A stretch of DNA of 64,000 nt, taken from the NCBI RefSeq assembly GCF_002878395.1, contig NC_061121.1:18409993-18473992 (forward strand). The letters are read 5' to 3'. Numbering within the stretch: the first letter of the stretch is position 1; each line of letters opens with the position of its first letter. The DNA is from Capsicum annuum. Taxonomy: Eukaryota > Streptophyta > Magnoliopsida > Solanales > Solanaceae. Shown here piece after piece: positions 57,446-64,000 of the stretch. The notes below the pieces were generated by a model. That model was not told the origin of the DNA, did not search any database, and saw nothing but the letters and a program-made list of their open reading frames with translations. A program made the position numbers and the translations under genes.

Positions 57446-58235
57446 CTCTTTTCTATAAAACTAGATGCGGAAGGACCGTGCCAGCACAGGCTCAATATAT
57501 ATTATTTTTTACCTCAATTTATATTAAATAAATAAAATAAAATAATTAATTATATTTTAAATAAGTTTTAAATTTTTTTAAGTTGTTAGCTATTTTAATC
57601 TATAATTCTTTTTCACCGTTGTACTTTACAATTTTAAGTTGTTTGAATTGTAATTGTATTGATAGTAAATTTATATTTTAAAAGTAATATAAATTTTTAT
57701 TATTATAATTTATAATATTTTTTACTATTTCAATTTAAGTGATACAGATATAATTTCGAGAGTCAACCAAATATTAAGATTGACGTAGCGAAAATTGCAT
57801 GTCTTGAATGACTCATAGCAACTAATTAGAAGTGATATAACAAAATTGCTATAAAATATACTTGTGAAAAAAATTTTAGTGGGTTTCGTATAAAATGTCA
57901 AATTAAGTTAAAACATCAATAGTTAATTCATCATTTTATGTTTATTTCACCTTTTTTAGAATAAATATTATTAATTTTTTAATACGTGGATGACTCGTAA
58001 TAATTAATTATAAATTATACAGTAAAATTACAATTGAAGAAGTTAAAACAACCATATCATAAATATTTATAATATTTTTTATTAAATATTATTATTTTTT
58101 AATACATAAATGTCATATACAAATTAACTAGAGCTGAAATAGTAAAATCAAGGAGCAAACAGATGCTAGAAGTAGGTATGTCAACCAGCATCTGTCTGCT
58201 TCTAGATGCTAGTCGCGCCTTTATATATATAAATA
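57446..58235. mobile_element. Possible non-autonomous Helitron-like sequence
   Basis: Near 57452 TTTCTATAAAACTAGATGCGGA leads into an imperfect CCGTGCC-AGCACAGG hairpin, and near 58200 GATGCTAGTCGCGCC is followed by TATATA. Plant Helitrons often carry a short GC-rich hairpin near CTAG in AT-rich DNA. Neither end is decisive; it could be a MITE or just AT-rich filler. Confidence 0.25.
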
Positions 58236-58559
58236 TATAGTAAAGGATACCATGTTCCTAACAACACGTGATTTGCTCCTACCGGACGATTTCATTCAAT
58301 CAAACTTACATCTCTTTTTCTATCAATGGGCAATGATGATTGACTCGTGGATGATCAGATTCAAGGGAATGTAGAGTCCAAATAGACTCGTTTGGGACAG
58401 TTCATGCATAAGAAGAATAGAAAATTGATTAGTAAAATGTAGGAAGAAGCAAAAATAACTTCAACAAAATCCATACTGAATATTTCACATTCAAATTTAC
58501 TTGAGCAAATCTCGATTAGGAAGACCTAAATGTCAGAATTAATAAACATTTCTGATGCA

Positions 58560-59491
58560 AAAGAATTCAACATTCAAACAATCTTCCACTTGTAATAGCT
58601 ATCTATTAGAGTATGAGCTCTACTAATTGCCTATCTATGGAACAAGTAAGTAAACATGGTTCACAAAAGTGAAATATGAACACAGTGTTTTTACGTGGAA
58701 AATACCTGTCTCAAGAAAGGTGTAAAAAACCACAACCTGTACCTCTACAGGATTTAACCCCAACTTCACTATAATAATTGAGCTTCAACAATCAACAGAA
58801 TTACAAGACTTCTTGTAAACTAGGAATTAAAAACTCTAACTCCTATCACTACAAAAACACAAATCTTCTCAAGATAAGTGTTTCCAAGTCTTCGAGTTTC
58901 CCAACTTGAAAACACAACTCCTAACACTGTTTATAGATCATTGAGATTAGAACAAAGACTCATTAAAACCCAAAGAACCTAACTACTACACATAGTCTAC
59001 GTCTTGCTAAGTAAGAGACCAGGTTCTTCTTCAAGTATGTGAACTGATATATTGATTGTTGATTATCTCTTCAGTGCATTGAGTGATTTACTTGAATGTA
59101 GATTTTTGTATATATTCTCACCTTCTGATGCAGTCCTTTTTTTTATCTCTTCTTCTATCTTCTGTAGGACTCTATCAAGTAACTTCACTTCTTGTTGTAG
59201 CCATCTCTCTGTTTTCTAGATTGAGTAGATTGAGTAGGATTTTTTTGATTTATCCTTTGGCCTTGTATACTTTCTGATCAGCTCAACTTCTGAATGCCAT
59301 AATTATATTCTAATTGTTGTTGAAACAAATTGAACATCCCTTTCTTATCCATTCTTGTTCTAATGCTTTAATAGTTTTGTAATAATTTCAGCATGCACTT
59401 CATATGAAAAAAGTAGTTTCACTTATATAGAACAGCTTGCACAACACGTTTCATTCACATGTCTATAATCATAAATTCTCATGCCCTAGCA
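58560..59491 (-). repeat. Sirevirus 3' LTR (left end approximate)
   Basis: Starts TGCTAGGGCATGAG at 59491 on the minus strand, just after the purine tract. It contains the Solanaceae Sirevirus LTR landmarks GTGGTTTTTTACACCTTTCTT and TTTTCCACGTAAAAACAC (minus strand, about 58735-58690). The end is placed near 58560 by the loss of familiar sequence, not by a seen terminus. Confidence 0.55.
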
Positions 59492-59492
59492 A

Positions 59493-59508
59493 ATTCCCTC
59501 TTTTTCAT
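59493..59508 (-). promoter_or_regulatory. Sirevirus polypurine tract
   Basis: The minus strand reads TGAAAAAGAGGGAAT, preceded by TTTGTCATCA, the usual Sirevirus context before the 3' LTR. Confidence 0.65.
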
Positions 59509-59906
59509 GATGACAAACATAGCAGCACAGCATCACAACAACCTAACATACTAAATAAGGAATTTAAATTAAAAAAATTACACTATAATGAAAAAGGTGA
59601 GTCCAATTGAGTTATAAGTATTGTATAATCTGTTCTTCCCTCTTTTCATATTATTGAAAAGCTGAGCCATCAACTGAAAATAGTTTAATAGTTCATGGCC
59701 ACTGGGCTATCACTAAAATAATCAAAATTTAGAGCAAGAGATAACTATGCATTAAATTAAATTGAAGTAGATCATGTTAAGCAAAGAGGTCCATTTCATT
59801 CACAAAAACAGATACAAATTATTATTACCCAGTAACAACACGAAAAGAAAAACAAGTTGGACCAAGGGGCAACAAAGAGAAAAGGCCTGAGGTACCAAGA
59901 AGGATT

Positions 59907-61696
59907 TTAATTGGAGGAGGTAGAGGGAATAAGAGAGGTCAACTTCCTAATGATATCAACATTATCAGTTTGTTCCATTTCCAAAGTGGCTATGAGGGAA
60001 GAAATATGAACATTAACGACCCTCTTTTCATCCTTATGAACATCCTGGGCAGTCTCCAATGTAGCCTGTGCAACCTCCAGCTCACCCTACTTTGCCTCTA
60101 AGGCATTTCACAACTTCTGCATAAGGTTGTGTGCATTTCTCATAGCAGTAGGTAACATAGCATGGTTCACATGTTCAATGACATCCTTAGTAGTCTGCAA
60201 GGACTATACCTTGATAGGTACACAAAAATCCTCAAAAATAGGTGCAAGTCAAAAATGATAGGACAAAGCATGACCATTTGTATCTTTGACAAGTACCCTT
60301 TGCATGTGCTTAATGATGAGTTGAGGAAGGTCTATTGGAATCTCCAATTCCAATAGTTCTATTAAAGTAAGATCAAAGAAACTTGCAACTTTTATCCTTT
60401 CCTATCTAGGAAAGATCATTTTATGGACCACATAAAAATAAAATTGATAGAGAGAAGACATCTTATTTTTTCATCACCCTATGATGAGAAGGACGAAGGG
60501 GATTCCTAGAGAATTTCCTAAAAATATCAAGAGCGGATGGAAGATTATTAAGAGGGCGCTAATAAAAATTCACACAATGTCCCTAATCCCCAGTAGGAAC
60601 ATTTAGAATTCTATCCAGATTAGCAGGATAAAGATTAATGGTTTTCCCATGAACAACGTCTAAGATCATCTCCCTAATAGCAACCCCATTTGTATAAAGT
60701 TCATACACTTCATTTTTTCCAAACTTTCTTTGATGATCACCTTGCATAAACAAGTATGACCACCCCTGAGCTCTAAAGTTAGAGACTAAGGCAGCCATAT
60801 CAGGGCCAATAAAACCAGTGATAATTCTACCCCTAGCCATCTTTCAATTTTGAATGTGCAAAACATGATTATACTAAGAAGTCTTATCAGTAAGAGTTTC
60901 AACATCAACATCAAAATCAAAATCTGGATCAGTTGCAGTAGGAGGAGTAGGAGGAGTATCAGGAAGAAAATAAGAGTCTGAGTTAGATGAGTCCGAAGAA
61001 ATAGGTTTAGGTACTTGTTTCTTCAAAAGGGAGGTAGACTTTGAAGTACCTTAGAAAGTAGAGAATTTGACAATAGAAGCTTTGATGGTGGATTTAGGGG
61101 ATGAGGAGGCTTTGGAAGTAGGTTGGGAGGATAATTTATAAGAGAAGGAGTGTGTGCGAGTTTTAGCAATGATGTGCTTCTATTTTGTTTTGGAGTGAAG
61201 GAGAATATCTGGAGAGGACTCATATTGTGTTAGAGAAATAGTAAGGGCTACCCATTTTTTTACTTGTACAAAGTGCCTCTTCTAGCCAAGTATCTTCCCG
61301 TTATTTATTTCCTTGAGTATATGGAGTTTGAGGTGAAGGGACAATGGGGGAAGACTTAACGGGAACGTATACATCAACATCAATGACGATAGAAGATGGT
61401 TTTCATTTCAGAATAGATCTTAACCTTCAAGGAATATGGTCAGCAATGGGGATGTCATCTCAATCAAGAATTTAAAGAGGAACTGGAGGTTGTACAAAGG
61501 GTTCGGAGAATGGTGAGAGGTTGGAAGAGTAGTGAAAGAAAAGGTGTGGTAAATTCTTGAGTAAAGCAAAATCGAATAATTTGAGAGAGATTTGGGGTCT
61601 AATGAGTGAAGTTAAGGTAATGTTTGAATAAAGAATAATGGCAGTGGAAGGAATGGTCGCAGATTCTAAGGAAAAAGTTGATGAGGAAGACGCCAT
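59907..61696 (-). pseudogene. Sirevirus envelope-like / putative plant transposon protein
   Basis: Starts MASSSSTFSLESATI at 61696 and ends at a TAA at 59909-59907, about 590 codons with several stops and at least two frame changes. The best preserved block (60840-60583) reads GFIGPDMAALVSNFRAQGW, then FMQGDHQRKFGKNEVYELY and LDRILNVPTGD. This matches my memory of the 'putative plant transposon protein' domain found between RNase H and 3' LTR of Solanaceae Sireviruses. A proline- and serine-rich stretch (61223-61023) precedes it. The role of this ORF in Sireviruses is not settled. Confidence 0.65.
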
Positions 61697-62088
61697 AATT
61701 TATTTTGATTGGCAAAGGTTGAAGAAGGAATGGATATAGAAGAAATATAAGAGGCGTAATGAATAAGGAAAAGAAGGAAGATGAAATATGAGGGGACTAT
61801 ATTTTGAAGAACCGTAATGATACAGGGGTTCTGTGTTGATGGGAAAGGATTGTCAGCCTTTTGAAGAAGAAAAACTTTTGGGTATTTGGAGCTTTTAAAC
61901 ATAACAGAAAGGAACAATGTAGATAAACTGTTTCTCTTAAAGTCACTATGGGAAAACAAAAATCATTCCTGAGTTCTGATTAGTTAATAAACAACCTTGC
62001 CTTGATGGTCTAATCTATCTTAAAAACCAACACATAGCTGAGTAAATTTGCTCTAAAATCTTGGAATTAGGAATTGGGTAAGACTGAA
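61697..62088 (-). other. Spacer between Sirevirus RNase H and envelope-like ORF
   Basis: A short serine-rich open stretch (61959-61697) has no recognised motif; probably noncoding. Confidence 0.4.
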
Positions 62089-62457
62089 TTAATCAAGAAT
62101 CACTTCAAAGTGTTCTCTACTCAAAGCCTTAGTAAATATGTCAGCAATTTGTTTCTCAGTTGAACAAAACATAATTGATATATGGCCTTTTTCAATATTT
62201 TCTCTAAGAAAGTGGTAATGAATATCAATATGCTTTGTTCTCTTATGTTGGATAGGATTTTTCGAAATGTTTATAGCACTTGTGGCATCACAAAAAATGG
62301 GAACACATCCTACATCTATCCCAAAGTCCAGAAGTTGGTGATTGATCCTTATCATCTGAGCATAGCCTGACCCAGCAGCCATATATTCAGCCTCAGTAGT
62401 GGACAAGGAAACTAAATTTTTCTTCTTTGTGGACCAGGTAATTGATGTGTCAGGAAA
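62089..62457 (-). pseudogene. pol: Sirevirus RNase H, C-terminal fragment
   Basis: An uninterrupted frame reads ITWSTKKKNLVSLSTTEAEY, then MAAGSGYAQMI, FCDATSAINISKNPIQHKRT and KHIDIHYHFLRE, the copia RNase H with its Glu, Asp and His/Asp motifs, ending at a stop at 62089. Its N-terminal half is lost at 62457/62458, where the Athila-type LTR begins. The open frame may extend a few codons into the LTR by chance. Confidence 0.85.
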
Positions 62458-62627
62458 AGATAACACATTTAATGCATTTTAGCTTAAAATAATTGTCAAT
62501 TCTGAAGCAACTCTTATTGTTTTGATGTGTTTGCTCATGATATTGCAGAAAAAGGTAGAAGAAATGAGAATAAACAACAATGGACCAAAAGAGTCAAAAA
62601 TCTAAGCAAAATAGAAGAAAACATGGC

Positions 62628-62960
62628 TGACGACCTCCGTGATAAGTCGTCAGCCTCATGATAGCCTATCAGCATAAGCGCCAGTCTTAACCAGGGAGTT
62701 GCAGTTTGAGGAGCAGTTTTGATGATGCCGGTGACATGGCATCAAAGCCGTGATAAGGCGTCAAGAATGGCGTCATCCTTAAGCACAAAGTTATCGTTGG
62801 AAGAAGATCTCTGACGATGTTGGTGATACGCCGTCTGATCCTTAATGCGGCATCTGATACACTATCATCCTAATGAAGAATTTGAAGGCAATTGAAGCTT
62901 CTCTGACGCCATCCGTGATAGAGCGTCAACTTTTTGATGCGGTGTCAGCCTTGGCGTCAC
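62628..62960 (+). promoter_or_regulatory. U3 array of TGACG/CGTCA inverted motifs
   Basis: Eight exact TGACG or CGTCA pentamers in about 330 bases, several paired as arms of imperfect hairpins (CTGACG..CCGTGATA..CGTCA). TGACG is the core bound by plant TGA-type bZIP factors. Binding is inferred. The inverted copy at the left edge retains six, the others being changed mostly by C-to-T type transitions. Confidence 0.5.
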
Positions 62961-63015
62961 CTATTTCAAACAATTTTATTAATTTTGTTATTTTATTTCC
63001 TTAATTAGGCTTTAG

Positions 63016-63024
63016 TATAAATAG
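63016..63024 (+). promoter_or_regulatory. TATA box of the Athila-type LTR
   Basis: TATAAATAG about 560 bases into the LTR and just after the TGACG array; the inverted copy has TATAAATAT. Confidence 0.55.
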
Positions 63025-63891
63025 CATATTTTAGGGTTTTTAATAGCATTCATCATCTATCTAACTGAACAATTAACTTTTGAGAGAGAGACATGCACAT
63101 TGTTCTCTTTTGTCAATTATTCTTAGTTTTTCTTATCAACTATTTGTGGGTTTCCACTTTTTGTGATTTTAATTGAAGAGACTACTTGTTGTTTTCCATC
63201 TAATCGTAAGTTAACCTTATCATTATGAATTCCACTTTTTCTTTTATCAAATCATGAGCGGCTAATTCCATTAGCCGGGGTTATGAGATCCATTGATTAG
63301 GATTTGATATGATACTAGATGTTTAACGAATTGAAAGAGTATTAGAACATCTTGAAATTCTATTGTCTTAACTGAAATCTAGTGGTTGCAAACATTAGGT
63401 TATGCCTTAGGTTTTATTTGCTTCTAACGGAGAAATGGACTAGAGGATGTAAGTTATTAACAGGGATTCGAAAGCTACCAACCATTAGTTTAATGATTAA
63501 TGCCGTAACTGGATTAATCTACCTGAGATAACATCCTTTTAGAAATAGATAAGTTATCTAAGTTTGAGAGAATTAGATAATAAGTTGTCTGGTGAGGTCG
63601 AGAGATAAGTCAGATAGTATAATTGTCAGGGATATTCTGCTGTTCTACTCTTTCCAAAAATCTCTAGCATGCCTAGTGTCTGTCAATTCTCGAAACCCTT
63701 GGTGAACATAGCTCTGGTTTCCCATTCAAACCCCATCTTTCAGAAATGGTAAACTACCAGTAAAGCATTTTATAAACAAATTAACGTTCACATCCTATTC
63801 CCTGTGGGATTCGACCCTAACCTTGTTGGATTTTATATTGACAACGATCACTTACACCCTTTTAAGAGTGCAATTTAAGCGTTATCAAAAA

Positions 63892-63910
63892 TAGCGCCGT
63901 GGCCGGGGAA
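63892..63910 (+). promoter_or_regulatory. Primer-binding site, tRNA-Asp type
   Basis: TAGCGCCGTGGCCGGGGAA, four bases after the LTR, against TGGCGCCGTTGCCGGGGAT expected for plant tRNA-Asp. Confidence 0.8.
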
Positions 63911-64000
63911 TACGGTTGTAGACTAAACATTTTCTGCGCAAAAATTTGCTGATAGTTAAGTTTCCTTGATTTATGTTTATTTGTTGTTTTTGTTTGTTGT

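Larger units (their letters stand above)
58560..62457 (-). mobile_element. Sirevirus (Ty1/copia, Maximus-type) 3' half
   Basis: On the minus strand, in order: end of copia RNase H (62457-62089), spacer, envelope-like ORF remnant (61696-59907), TTTGTCATCATGAAAAAGAGGG purine region (about 59515-59493) and a 3' LTR. The envelope-like ORF between RNase H and the 3' LTR is typical of Sireviruses. The 5' half is absent because the Athila-type element inserted in RNase H at 62458 and the rest lies beyond the window. The left LTR end is uncertain. Confidence 0.75.
62458..63887 (+). repeat. Athila-type 5' LTR
   Basis: Ends AGCGTTATCA; the start AGATAACAC is a likely mutated TGATAACGC-type partner. 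It is 1,430 bp, with a TATA box at 63016-63024. The first 584 bases are repeated inverted at the other edge of the window. Confidence 0.8.
62458..64000 (+). mobile_element. Athila-type Ty3/gypsy element, 5' end
   Basis: A complete 5' LTR (62458-63887), tRNA-Asp primer site (63892-63910) and the first 90 bases of the interior; the coding region lies beyond the window. Athila is inferred from the Asp primer site and LTR style; another Tat/Athila-lineage element is possible. Confidence 0.75.

Noticed and set aside
61023..61223. Proline-rich minus-strand frame as a host protein
   Set aside because: It sits inside the Sirevirus envelope-like region and is a frameshifted part of it.
1..63041. Inverted repeats 62 kb apart read as the ends of a giant DNA transposon
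   Set aside because: The right copy continues as a 1.4-kb LTR followed by a tRNA-Asp primer site, and the copies point to independent LTR insertions.

Overview
This window is plant nuclear DNA, almost certainly from a Solanaceae species with a large genome (Capsicum or Solanum; I favour Capsicum because Del/Tekay-type gypsy elements fill it). It is AT-rich and holds no intact host gene, rRNA or tRNA. Nearly everything is nested, decayed retrotransposon. The longest reading frames are fragments of gag, protease, reverse transcriptase, RNase H, integrase and chromodomain, broken by stops and frameshifts. Family names below rest on remembered family features and visible motifs; no search was run.

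Layout. 1-584: inverted part of an Athila-type LTR whose body lies left of the window. 585-2161: two Tekay LTR fragments in opposite orientations. 2162-5004: AT-rich, no gene. 5005-26586: element A, a complete but dead Tekay/Del element with TSD GTTTT. A carries a solo LTR (7471-10147, TSD TAAGT) in its 5' LTR and an 8.8-kb non-autonomous element with 3.5-kb LTRs (16934-25761, TSD CTCCC) in its 3' LTR. 26587-28099: the flank of A, with an exon-like Ulp1 protease remnant and a 31-bp minisatellite. 28100-28948 and 55546-55916: two halves of an RTE-type LINE on the minus strand, split by element B.

Element B (28949-55545) is a Tekay element scrambled by a tandem duplication with a later deletion, a solo LTR inserted backwards and partly duplicated with it, and element D (39652-49835) inserted inside its reverse transcriptase. 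55917-58559: AT-rich, with weak Mutator-like and Helitron-like traces. 58560-62457: the 3' half of a Sirevirus (Ty1/copia) on the minus strand: RNase H end, envelope-like ORF, polypurine tract and 3' LTR. 62458-64000: a second Athila-type LTR on the plus strand, with tRNA-Asp primer-binding site and the start of the internal region. It interrupts the Sirevirus and is the inverted partner of the left edge.

How parts work together. The Tekay elements share one plan: a 2.4-2.6 kb LTR beginning TGTAA and ending GTTACA, a TATA box, a splice-donor-like AAG|GTATG, a cluster of short hairpin modules, an initiator-Met tRNA primer site, gag-pol with chromodomain, a CATGCA-rich 3' region, and a purine tract. 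The most interesting noncoding signals are the hairpin modules, whose loops are uniform within a family but differ between families; the conserved donor/acceptor pair around the leader; and the TGACG/CGTCA cluster in the Athila-type LTR. No autonomous, intact element is present.
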